Below are positions 18,374 through 26,728 of a stretch of 64,000 bases of DNA, in pieces. The stretch's first letter is position 1. Each line of letters starts with the position of its first letter. Source of the stretch: Chitinophaga agri (GTDB lineage: Bacteria > Bacteroidota > Bacteroidia > Chitinophagales > Chitinophagaceae); assembly GCF_010093065.1 (NCBI RefSeq), contig NZ_CP048113.1, forward strand, positions 310,001 to 374,000, given 5' to 3'. A model generated the notes under the pieces. The model did no database searches. It was not told the DNA's origin and saw only the letters and a program-made list of their open reading frames with translations. The translations under genes were made by a program, and so were the position numbers.

Positions 18374-18491
18374 GAATTGAGTAGATCAAGCCTCCCTAAG
18401 TAAATAGCGCTCCTGACCACTGGCCAGGAGCGCTATTGCGTTATACCGAGACATTTGTTATAAAAAACGCCTGATCCCCAATGCCTAATTT
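18361..18491. repeat. Inverted TAGGAATT-type 3'-end repeat, locus 3
   Basis: The left arm (18361-18400) begins within the last codons of bshC and continues as TTAGGAATTGAGTAGATCA, then GCCTCCCTAAG. This last unit recurs almost unchanged at 54481-54503. The right arm (18471-18491) is inverted (CTGATCCCCAATGCCTAATTTA), just past the FUSC stop. Confidence 0.65.
18403..18437. terminator. Hairpin between convergent bshC and FUSC genes
   Basis: A 13-bp perfect stem (18403-18415 with 18425-18437) has a 9-nt loop containing a further CCA/TGG. It lacks a clear T-run, so it may act as a transcript-end stabiliser more than a classical terminator. Confidence 0.7.
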
Positions 18492-20719
18492 ATTGTTTTG
18501 TCGATGGTTTTCTTCATGTCTTTTAACAGGGAAAATATGGCATGCATCTGATCGCGCACCATCTTTGTTTCCAGCATATCTTCCCTTACCGGCGTTTCGC
18601 CCTGCCCATTATTGATCTCTTCCTGTCTGCGCTGAATCAGCTTTTCCAACTCCGCGTCTAATGCATCCAGGGCATCCAGTCGCTCGGGTAAAGGAGCGGG
18701 TGGTGTATCCGGATTGTCTATCAGTTGTACGATACAGTCGAGATATTGCTGTAACAGTTGATTCAGATGCTGATACTCCGGCTTAGGGAACTGTATGCGG
18801 TGTAGCAGACCGTAATTGGCCATGGCAGCTGTATGTGACATCATCGAGTGGTTAAGTACCACGAAATGATAGATCTCCGATCCATGTATCTGTTTGCTTT
18901 TTGGCTCAGAGAGCATTCGCTGGAACGCCGACATCAGGTTGGCCGCGCTTACATTAGTGTCTTTCCTGGCCAGCTTGTAGTCATTCATTACAAATTCCCC
19001 GTTGGTGTAGAGACGCATCACATGATCCAGGTAGCGTGCATTGTCCTTCACCATTTTCGACATATGGCTGGGGAGGTAGTTATGCTCCCAGCTTGGCCAT
19101 AGCAGCAAACTGGCCACAAATGCTATACTGACACCTATAAAAGTATCCAGCACACGGAGTTCCGCATTCTGGAGGTGTGCGGGATGCAGGAAGTGCAGGA
19201 GGAAGATGACAAAGGGGGTAACAAAGAATACACTCAGTGTATACTGCTGGGTCATGAAGCTATAGGCCCCGAGTATACAAAGCAGCATAAGGATGAAGAT
19301 GATCGTCGTATTAGTGGTGAGGAACAGTACGCCTGCGGCGAATAATGCACCGAGCACCGTTCCGATGATACGCTGATAGCTGCGCGCCTTGCTGATACCG
19401 AAGCCCGGCTTCAGGATCACCACGATCGTTAACAAGATCCAGTATACACGGTCCAGGTGTAAGACCTGGCCCAGCAGGTAGCCGGTAACAGCAGCAATAC
19501 TGACCCGCAGGGCATGCCGGAAAATATGTGAGTCAAAGGAGAGGTTATTCAGCAGGTCTTCCAGGTCGTAGCTGTTACGCGTGGTAAAGCTGGATAGCTG
19601 CAATCTTGGATCGATCACCTCATCTTTCACACGTTCCAGTCTGGTGAGACGGTGCAGGTTATAGATGCGCTGCGTCATGTCCTGCAGGTTATGGAGGATG
19701 CCGGTCAGCGTCATCAGTTTAGTACGTTCCTTGAGGGTAGGCAGCGAGTCATGAATAGCAGTGAGTGCATGCTGCACCTTGTCTAGTTCGTGTCGCAGAT
19801 TTGCTTCAGGCAGGGAACGTTGTCCGGCCGCAACTGCGGTGCCGATCAGTTCCAGTTCGCTGGCAAACAGCAGGATCAGCTTGTGGAACTTCTCCAGTAT
19901 CTCTGTGCCGCCGAAGTCCTGCTGTAAAGCAAGGTAGTCGGTCTGGGAAGCCATGATCTGCTCCTGCAGGTCGGTGATGTCCAGGAAGATCAGTACCATA
20001 CTTTTATTGATACTGGTAGAACCTTGCTGGGCGCTGCGGCGTTTAAGGAGTAGTTCGCGTACGGCTTCCTGCTTTTCGCTCACGATGACCTGCTGGGCGA
20101 GGACGGATTTATATATTTCGTCGAAATGTTTGTCGGCGCCTTTTTCGTAAAAGCCTGCTCTTTCTTCCAGATAGTGAGCCGTTTCGATGATACATTCGGA
20201 TAGCATCTGCTGTACGCTCAGATAGGGACGGATCTGCCAGAGCAGCAGGGCAAGGAAACCGTACCAGATGCTTCCTCCGAGTATGACCAGGCAATGCAGG
20301 AATGCCTCTGCAGGAGGGACCGGGTTCTCTCCCAGAATGGATACCATGACCAGCATACAGGCAATACCGATATTGCCACCACGGTTACCATATACGAGCA
20401 GCATACCGTTGCCAAAACAACAGGCCAGTATCCAGGCAGTCATCAGTAAAGGGTAAGGCGCGATCAGCGAAGTACCGAGGGCGGTCAGGAAGATGAAGGC
20501 AATAGCCGTCAGGATACCATTGCGTTTGTGCAGGGCAGTGCCGGGAACATCTGACAGGGCAGTGGCCAGGGCGCCCAGTGATGCCACGATCCCCATCGGC
20601 AGATCGCCCATCATGGAAAATACGATGGAAGGCACTACTACACTGATGGTTGTACGTAAACCAGTACTGAAATGATAACTATAAATGAAATTCCTGACTT
20701 CCTGAATCCAATGCCGCAT
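18485..20719 (-). CDS. FUSC/YccS-family inner membrane protein
   Basis: This is a 744-residue protein with two membrane blocks. The first, at about residues 20-175, has six segments. A cytosolic helical domain (180-395) precedes a second block at about 400-545 (GYLLGQVLHLDRVYWILLTIVVILKPGFG, the FUSC signature region). A long alpha-helical C-terminal tail follows. The organisation is that of YccS/YhfK and aromatic-acid exporter (AaeB/FUSC) proteins, which are suggested efflux pumps. No membrane-fusion partner gene is adjacent. It is a single-gene unit with a good promoter. Family assignment is firm and substrate unknown. Confidence 0.85.
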   Translation of the reverse strand: MRHWIQEVRNFIYSYHFSTGLRTTISVVVPSIVFSMMGDLPMGIVASLGALATALSDVPGTALHKRNGILTAIAFIFLTALGTSLIAPYPLLMTAWILACCFGNGMLLVYGNRGGNIGIACMLVMVSILGENPVPPAEAFLHCLVILGGSIWYGFLALLLWQIRPYLSVQQMLSECIIETAHYLEERAGFYEKGADKHFDEIYKSVLAQQVIVSEKQEAVRELLLKRRSAQQGSTSINKSMVLIFLDITDLQEQIMASQTDYLALQQDFGGTEILEKFHKLILLFASELELIGTAVAAGQRSLPEANLRHELDKVQHALTAIHDSLPTLKERTKLMTLTGILHNLQDMTQRIYNLHRLTRLERVKDEVIDPRLQLSSFTTRNSYDLEDLLNNLSFDSHIFRHALRVSIAAVTGYLLGQVLHLDRVYWILLTIVVILKPGFGISKARSYQRIIGTVLGALFAAGVLFLTTNTTIIFILMLLCILGAYSFMTQQYTLSVFFVTPFVIFLLHFLHPAHLQNAELRVLDTFIGVSIAFVASLLLWPSWEHNYLPSHMSKMVKDNARYLDHVMRLYTNGEFVMNDYKLARKDTNVSAANLMSAFQRMLSEPKSKQIHGSEIYHFVVLNHSMMSHTAAMANYGLLHRIQFPKPEYQHLNQLLQQYLDCIVQLIDNPDTPPAPLPERLDALDALDAELEKLIQRRQEEINNGQGETPVREDMLETKMVRDQMHAIFSLLKDMKKTIDKTIN

Positions 20720-20738
20720 CTGGAAAATTTGATATATG

Positions 20739-20767
20739 CAAAGTTATTTAAATCGCTGTTAAGCAAA
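20739..20767 (-). promoter_or_regulatory. Promoter of the FUSC gene
   Basis: On the minus strand, TTTG (20764-20767), a 17-bp spacer and a perfect TAACTTTG (20739-20746) give a leader of about 14 nt. Confidence 0.65.
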
Positions 20768-20880
20768 AAGAATGCTGATTTTCTGTGTGGTAAAGTGCTC
20801 ATGACGCTATACCGGTCATATTTGCTTTTGTAACAACCGGAAAGCAGCTGAAATGTACCGTAGACAGTTCGTCCTGCAAT

Positions 20881-20900
20881 TTATACACAACTGTGTATAA
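20881..20900. other. 20-bp palindrome made of two facing DnaA-box-like 9-mers
   Basis: The sequence TTATACACAACTGTGTATAA has TTATACACA on both strands, separated by 2 bp. Each fits the degenerate DnaA box TTWTNCACA. It lies midway in the 396-bp divergent spacer between the FUSC gene and smc. It could instead be an operator for a dimeric regulator. Apart from this palindrome and the two promoters, the spacer 20720-21115 shows nothing else. Confidence 0.4.
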
Positions 20901-21077
20901 TTAAATTTTTACCGGAACATGGTTGTCTAAAAAATTACTATTTTCTTTGGAAAATTAAAGGTAACAGTCTCTGATTAAAATGCTGATAATCAGAAAAAGG
21001 AGATAATTAATCTGGCAAAAATGCATTATTATAGTATGATCAGGTAAATCCGGGCTATAAATCAGAGAAATCATAGT

Positions 21078-21085
21078 TATCTTTG
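21078..21085 (+). promoter_or_regulatory. -7 promoter box of smc
   Basis: A perfect TATCTTTG ends 30 nt before the GTG at 21116. No TTG is present at the usual -33 distance. The upstream TTG codon (21083) that would extend the reading frame is inside this box. Confidence 0.5.
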
Positions 21086-21115
21086 ACGGCTTTAAAAAAA
21101 CAAAGCGGAGCAATT

Positions 21116-24100
21116 GTGCGTTTAAAAACATTAGAAATCAAAGGCTTCAAAAGTTTTGCTGACAAAACCGTATTACACTTCGACGAAGGCGTAACGGGGG
21201 TTATAGGCCCCAACGGCTGTGGCAAAAGTAATATTATCGACTCCATTCGCTGGGTGATCGGGGAGCATAAGATCAGCAACCTGCGTTCTGAGAACCAGTC
21301 TGGCCTGGTCTTCAATGGCTCCAAAACACGCTCGGCAAGTGGTATGGCCGAAGTGAGCCTGACGTTTGAGAACACCCGCAATGTCCTGCCAACTGAGTTT
21401 ACCACCGTTACCATTACCCGTAAATTTTACAAGAACGGCGATAGTGAATACCGCCTAAATGATGTGGCCTGCCGCCTCAAGGATATCCATAACCTGTTTA
21501 TGGATACTGGCGTTAGTACGGATTCCTATGCCATCATCGAACTGGGTATGGTGGACGATATCATTAAAGATAAGGAAAACAGCCGCCGGCGTATGCTGGA
21601 ACAGGCTGCCGGGATTTCCATCTACAAAACCCGTAAAAAGGAGGCTAAATCCAAACTGGAAGCCACTGAAGGAGACCTGAACCGTATTGAGGACCTGCTC
21701 TTTGAGATCAATAATAACCTGAAAACCCTGGAAGCGCAGGCCCGTAAGGCAGAACGCTTCTATGAGGTGAAAAAGGAATACCGCGAAGCCAGTATTGAAC
21801 TGGCGAAAGCAGCCCTGGAAGGTTTTAACGTCACTTTTAAACAGCTGACAGACGAACAACAGGCGGAAGCAGACCGGAAACTGGCGCTGGAAACGGAGAT
21901 CACCTCCGCAGAAGCCAGTGTGGAAGAAGATAAATTACATTTCGTTGCCAAGGAAAGAGAGCTGCAGGTATTGCAGAAATCCTTCAATGAACTCGTTTCC
22001 ACCATCCGTACCAAAGAGAACGATAAGAACCTCGCTACCCAGCAGCTCACCTATCTGAAAGAAAGGGAACGCAACATCAGCCACTTCCTGGGTAATGCGG
22101 AAGGACAGTTGCAGGGCCTGACAGATTCTATCGCCTTCACCGAAACACAGGTGGCGGAAGAGCAGGACGCATTCGAAAGCCTGCAGGACCAGCTCGAAGG
22201 CCTCCAGGACCTGGTAGACGAAAAGAAAGAAGCCTTTAACCAGAAGAAGCTGTCCCTGGAGAACCTGCGCCGCGATCAGCAGCAATGGCAACGCCAGCAG
22301 TTTGAAGCAGAAAAGAAGGTGGCCGTAGCAGATACCTCGGTACAGAACCTCCAGCGTAGCATTCAGCAGCTGCAGGAAGAAAAGACCGGCCGCCTCCACC
22401 AGATCACGCAGCTGGAAGAAGAAAAGGTCATCCTCCAGGAAACCCTGCAGGACCAGAAAGCCGATCTGGAAGATATGATCGCTTTCCAGGAAGAAACCAA
22501 AGGAAAGATCCTGGCCACCCAGGGAGAGATAGAAGGCTTACGCGATAAACTGGTGAACGAGAACCGTACCCTGGACCAGAAGAAGAATGAATACGACCTC
22601 CTCAAATCGCTCGTGGACAGCCTGGAAGGCTATCCGGAGAGTATCAAATTCCTGAAAAAGAACACAGAATGGAACAATGAAGCACCCATTCTCAGTGACA
22701 TCTTTTTTTGTAGGGAAGAATACCGCACCTGCGTAGAGAACCTGCTTGAACCTTATCTCAACTACTATGTTGTAAATAATGCAGCAGAAGCAATTCAGGC
22801 TATCCGGTTGCTGGATGAACATAAAAAGGGAAAGGCTAATTTCTTTATCCTTGATCAGTTCCATGAACAGCATGCTATGCCTGCAAGCCCTCCGGGTACT
22901 ATTCCTGCCCTGGAAGTAGTAGAACTGGAAGAGCGTTATAAAGGATTGGGACACTATCTGCTCGGGAAAGTATTTATTGCGGATGATGTTAGCAGCATTC
23001 TGTTTGAGCAACTGACAGATCAGGACGTACTGGTGATTGAGAAAAGTGGCAGAATGAACCGTGGCCGGTACAGTTTTAGTGGTGGTTCTGTCGGATTGTT
23101 TGAAGGTAAGAAACTGGGGCGTGCTAAAAACCTGGAGAAACTGGACGAAGAGATCCGGACACTGGAAGATGTGGTGGCATCCCTCCGTCATCAGATCCAG
23201 GAAAAACATAACCAGGTACTGGGATATAACAGTCAGCTGAACGAAAACAAGATCAATAGCGCCCGCGAGAAGATCAACCAGTTGAGCAACCAGGTGTTCG
23301 GATTGCAGAACCGTATAGAGAACTTCCGCCATCTGGTTGAATCCGGAGATAAGCGTTTGCAGGAAATGCAGGACTCCCTCCAGGCGAACCAGGATAGTAT
23401 CAAGGGTGTAAGGGAAGAACTCGAAGAGCTGAATGAAAAAGTATATGCGCTGCACGATAGCATCGCAGCAGCTGAAAGGGCCGCTACAGAAGCCGAGCAG
23501 CAATTTAACCAGGCAAGTGTACAGTTCAATAACCAGAACCTGCAGCATACACGCCAGCAGAGTAAAGTCCAGTCACTGAGACAGGAGCTGGATTTCAAAC
23601 GTAAACAATTGTCTGATCTGCATATGCAGATCACCAGTAATAAAGCCCAGCTGGAAGACGCCGTAGCCAATATCGCTGCAGCAGAGGACAAACTGGGGCT
23701 TGCGGAAGATGGACTTATAGACTTGTTCCGCAAAAAGGAAGAAGAAGAGAAAGAGCTGAACGAAAAAGACCAGGAATATTACAACTTCCGTAACCAGTTA
23801 ACAGAAAAGGAAACTACCTTGCGTGCACGTCAGCGTGCCAAGGAACAGCTGGAGCAATCATTGACCGTGATCAAGGATAAGGTGAATGAACTTAAATTGC
23901 AACTGGCTTCCATGAAGGAAAGACTGAGCGTGGAGTTTAAAGTGAACCTGGACGAGATCATTGATGAACAACGTAGCTCCGTACTGCCGGTAGAAGAACT
24001 ACAGGGTAGCGCGGAAAGACTCAAGAAGCGACTGGAAAATATGGGTGAGATCAACCCTACGGCTATCGAAGCCTACCAGGAGATGAAGAAACGTTACGAG

Positions 24101-24646
24101 TTTATTCTAGAGCAGAAAACAGACCTTGTGACTGCTAAGGAATCACTGATGGCAACTATCCAGGAAGTGGAAGCGACGGCTAACCAGAAATTTCTGGATA
24201 CGTTCAACCAGGTGAAAGAAAACTTCGTACGTGTATTCAAGGCATTGTTCACCGAAGAAGACCAGTGTGATATGATATTGAATGATCCTGAGAACCTGGC
24301 AGATACAGGTATCGAGATCATCGCCAAACCGAAGGGTAAACGTCCGGCTGCCATTACGCAGCTGAGTGGTGGAGAAAAGACACTGACAGCAACAGCGCTG
24401 CTGTTTGCTATTTACCTTATCAAACCGGCACCATTCTGTATCCTCGATGAGGTGGATGCGCCGCTGGATGATGCCAACGTAGGTAAATTCACAAACATGA
24501 TCCGTAAGTTCTCGGATAACTCCCAGTTCATCATCGTTACGCATAACAAGCAGACGATGGCAGCTGTGGACGTGATCTACGGAGTTACCATGCAGGAACC
24601 GGGTGTAAGTAAACTCGTGCCTGTGGATTTCAGAAGTCTTAACTAA
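21116..24646 (+). CDS. smc: Chromosome segregation protein SMC
   Basis: This 1176-residue condensin ATPase has the full SMC layout. The N-terminal head has Walker A GPNGCGKS (31-38) and a Bacteroidota-type variant after it (SIRWVIGEHKISNLRSENQ). Coiled coil runs about 170-500, the hinge about 510-650, and returning coiled coil to about 1000. The C-terminal head has the signature LSGGEKTL (about 1083) and Walker B ILDEVDAPLDD (about 1109). I prefer the GTG at 21116 (reading RLKTLEIKGFKSF, like other SMC N-termini) over the TTG at 21083, which lies in the promoter box. The small DUF4259 gene follows after 35 bp. scpA and scpB are not in the window. Confidence 0.95.
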   Translation: MRLKTLEIKGFKSFADKTVLHFDEGVTGVIGPNGCGKSNIIDSIRWVIGEHKISNLRSENQSGLVFNGSKTRSASGMAEVSLTFENTRNVLPTEFTTVTITRKFYKNGDSEYRLNDVACRLKDIHNLFMDTGVSTDSYAIIELGMVDDIIKDKENSRRRMLEQAAGISIYKTRKKEAKSKLEATEGDLNRIEDLLFEINNNLKTLEAQARKAERFYEVKKEYREASIELAKAALEGFNVTFKQLTDEQQAEADRKLALETEITSAEASVEEDKLHFVAKERELQVLQKSFNELVSTIRTKENDKNLATQQLTYLKERERNISHFLGNAEGQLQGLTDSIAFTETQVAEEQDAFESLQDQLEGLQDLVDEKKEAFNQKKLSLENLRRDQQQWQRQQFEAEKKVAVADTSVQNLQRSIQQLQEEKTGRLHQITQLEEEKVILQETLQDQKADLEDMIAFQEETKGKILATQGEIEGLRDKLVNENRTLDQKKNEYDLLKSLVDSLEGYPESIKFLKKNTEWNNEAPILSDIFFCREEYRTCVENLLEPYLNYYVVNNAAEAIQAIRLLDEHKKGKANFFILDQFHEQHAMPASPPGTIPALEVVELEERYKGLGHYLLGKVFIADDVSSILFEQLTDQDVLVIEKSGRMNRGRYSFSGGSVGLFEGKKLGRAKNLEKLDEEIRTLEDVVASLRHQIQEKHNQVLGYNSQLNENKINSAREKINQLSNQVFGLQNRIENFRHLVESGDKRLQEMQDSLQANQDSIKGVREELEELNEKVYALHDSIAAAERAATEAEQQFNQASVQFNNQNLQHTRQQSKVQSLRQELDFKRKQLSDLHMQITSNKAQLEDAVANIAAAEDKLGLAEDGLIDLFRKKEEEEKELNEKDQEYYNFRNQLTEKETTLRARQRAKEQLEQSLTVIKDKVNELKLQLASMKERLSVEFKVNLDEIIDEQRSSVLPVEELQGSAERLKKRLENMGEINPTAIEAYQEMKKRYEFILEQKTDLVTAKESLMATIQEVEATANQKFLDTFNQVKENFVRVFKALFTEEDQCDMILNDPENLADTGIEIIAKPKGKRPAAITQLSGGEKTLTATALLFAIYLIKPAPFCILDEVDAPLDDANVGKFTNMIRKFSDNSQFIIVTHNKQTMAAVDVIYGVTMQEPGVSKLVPVDFRSLN

Positions 24647-24681
24647 GTTAATCAATAAAGCAAACCAAAAAATTACATATC

Positions 24682-25080
24682 ATGGGCACATGGGGTACCA
24701 GAAACTTCGAAAATGATGGCTCTCAAGACTGGGTATTTGAAATGATGGACAACAAAGATGGCGGTATGGTTGCCGACACGCTTCAGTTCTCCCTTAACAA
24801 AGATGGTATACTGGATGCATCTGAGTGCGAAGACGCACTGGCTGCTGCAGAAGTAGTTGCAGCTCTCGCCGGTAAAGCAAGCGAAGACTTTCCTGAAGAT
24901 CCACTGGAAAACCTGGACGTTCTCAACCTGTTAGCTACGCCTGCTTTACGTAAGCTGGCTGTTGCTGTTGTTGAGAAGATCAGGGTTTCTTCTGAAATGA
25001 AAGACCTTAGAACAGAAGAAGGACAGTATGAAAGCTGGGACGCTGTGATGGCTGATCTCGTAAAGAGACTGACTATCTGA
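24682..25080 (+). CDS. DUF4259 domain protein
   Basis: This is a 132-residue acidic protein starting MGTWGTRNFENDGSQDW, the characteristic opening of DUF4259. It is followed by a helical body rich in alanine and glutamate (SECEDALAAAEVVAALAG). It has no signal peptide or membrane segment and is probably cytosolic. It sits 35 bp behind smc on the same strand with a hairpin after it, so it may be cotranscribed with smc. No function is established for the family, and the pairing may be accidental. Confidence 0.82.
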   Translation: MGTWGTRNFENDGSQDWVFEMMDNKDGGMVADTLQFSLNKDGILDASECEDALAAAEVVAALAGKASEDFPEDPLENLDVLNLLATPALRKLAVAVVEKIRVSSEMKDLRTEEGQYESWDAVMADLVKRLTI

Positions 25081-25112
25081 GTCGCCGTTTAGCACTGACA
25101 TTATAAAAGAGC

Positions 25113-25160
25113 TCCGCCTTATCCTCTGACCGGTACCCGGCAGAAGATAAGGCGGATTCT
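25113..25160. terminator. Hairpin between DUF4259 and nucleoside transporter genes
   Basis: The stem TCCGCCTTATC (25113-25123) pairs with GATAAGGCGGA (25146-25156), followed by TTCTG. The flanking genes converge. Confidence 0.75.
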
Positions 25161-25182
25161 GTTAGTATATAACGATGTTTAC

Positions 25183-26463
25183 TTAAATGAGTATGCCGGC
25201 AATAGTGGCCGACAGGTAAGATGCCAGTGTGCCACAGAAGAGTGCTTTCAGTCCCAGACTGGCCAGATCAGCACGTCTTTCAGGCGCCAGTACGCCGATG
25301 CCCCCGATCTGCATACCTACGCTACTGAAGTTAGCGAAACCACAAACAGCGATACTGACGATCAGCAGGCCCTTCTCCGTGAGGACAGGGATGTTCTTGT
25401 CTGTCAGGTTCTTGAAAGCGATAAATTCGTTGATGGTGAGCTTTTGGCCCAGCAGGGTCGCCACACTGTTCACATCGCCGGAAGGGACGCCCATTGCCCA
25501 CGCCACGGGGTAGAAGAGCTTCCCGAAGATCCAGTTCAGGCTCAGGTCAAAGTCAGGATTGAATATATGTCCGATCTTCAGCAGTCCCCAGTCCAGGAAA
25601 GCGATCAGGGCGATAAAACCGATGATCATCGCTATTACGTTCATGGCTATTTTAAAACCATCGCCCGCACCATGGGTGATCGCATCTATCACGTTCACAT
25701 ACTGACTTTTCACTTCCAGCTTCACTTTCCCCATCGTCTGCGATTCTTCCGTTTCCGGAAACACGATCTTGGAGATCACCAGTGCGCCCGGCGCCGCCAT
25801 CAGACTCGCCGTGATCAGCATAGGAGCGAGGTCCATACCCGCTGCCTTACCCATATTAGAATATACTACGAGAATACCTCCCGCAATACAGGCCAGGCTA
25901 CCACTCATCGATGCCAGCAGTTCACTGCGGGTCATATACGGAAGGTAAGGTCTGATCATCACCTGCGCCTCGATCTGCCCGACAAAAGCACTCGCGACGT
26001 TACTCAGCGCTTCTGCACCACTTACCCGCATAATGACATTCATCGCTTTCGCAATAACTGACACGATACGCTGCATGACGCCAAAATGGTAAAGGATGGC
26101 TACAAGGCAACATACCAATATGATAGCTGCAGTAATATTGAAGGCAAATACGAACCCCCCTGTCAGGTAGTTACTGAAGCTGGCCGGTGCCCCGGCAGTA
26201 GGTGGCTTTGTCTCTACCGCGATACCTCCATATACGAAGGCCGCACCCTGACGGGCGAAGTCCTCCAGTTTACCCATGGCTTTACCCACGCCCTGGAAGA
26301 AACGAAAAACGAAACTTACCTTAAAGATGAGGAGGGCTATCAATACCTGTAAACCTATTCCGCTGATCACCAGCCGGAAGTTGATCTTTTTCTTGTTGTT
26401 TGAAGCTAAGTAAGCAAGTCCCAGGATAAGGATTATCCCGATGAGTCCTTGGAAACGTCCCAT
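25183..26463 (-). CDS. Concentrative nucleoside transporter (CNT/NupC family)
   Basis: This 426-residue inner membrane protein imports nucleosides with H+ or Na+. Family motifs are visible: GAEALSNVASAFVGQIEAQVMIRPYL in the core, a GSLACIAGGILVVYSNMG helix-hairpin, NVIAMIIGFIALIAFLD, PSGDVNSVATLLGQKLTINEF, and CGFANFSSVGMQIGGIG near the end. About eight to ten membrane segments are present. A nucleoside phosphorylase that could use imported nucleosides is encoded at 54.6 kb. The upstream spacer holds an array of GGAATT repeats and a TATCTTCG -7-like box near 26493. Confidence 0.9.
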   Translation of the reverse strand: MGRFQGLIGIILILGLAYLASNNKKKINFRLVISGIGLQVLIALLIFKVSFVFRFFQGVGKAMGKLEDFARQGAAFVYGGIAVETKPPTAGAPASFSNYLTGGFVFAFNITAAIILVCCLVAILYHFGVMQRIVSVIAKAMNVIMRVSGAEALSNVASAFVGQIEAQVMIRPYLPYMTRSELLASMSGSLACIAGGILVVYSNMGKAAGMDLAPMLITASLMAAPGALVISKIVFPETEESQTMGKVKLEVKSQYVNVIDAITHGAGDGFKIAMNVIAMIIGFIALIAFLDWGLLKIGHIFNPDFDLSLNWIFGKLFYPVAWAMGVPSGDVNSVATLLGQKLTINEFIAFKNLTDKNIPVLTEKGLLIVSIAVCGFANFSSVGMQIGGIGVLAPERRADLASLGLKALFCGTLASYLSATIAGILI

Positions 26464-26502
26464 AAGCGCGATAAAAGTGGTTGTAAGCAGCGAAGATAGC
26501 GA

Positions 26503-26699
26503 AGAATTGGGAATTAGGAATTGGGAATTAGGAATTAGAACGCAGCGAAGCCCGGCTTATATTGCGTAGTTTGAATAGCTGATACAGTATAGGACAGTTT
26601 TGCTGGAGATTTTCCTCACATTAGTTAATACCGGCCTTTACATATATGCAGCCGTTTATCATCACAATTCCTGATTCTTAATTCCTAATTCCTAATTTC
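26503..26699. repeat. Inverted TAGGAATT-type repeat, locus 4 (divergent spacer)
   Basis: The left arm (26503-26540) has five consecutive GGAATT-type units, alternating GGGAATT and AGGAATT. The right arm (26665-26699) has the inverse CCTAATT/CCTGATT units. This is the only locus of the family between divergent genes. After the left arm comes CGCAGCGAAG, shared with locus 1. There is no hairpin in the middle. Confidence 0.65.
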
Positions 26700-26728
26700 A
26701 CGTTTATCTTTTTCAATCGATTATCATA

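Noticed and set aside
26503..26699. CRISPR array made of short repeats
   Set aside because: Units are 7-8 nt, contiguous, inverted on the two sides, and have no spacers; no cas genes are present.
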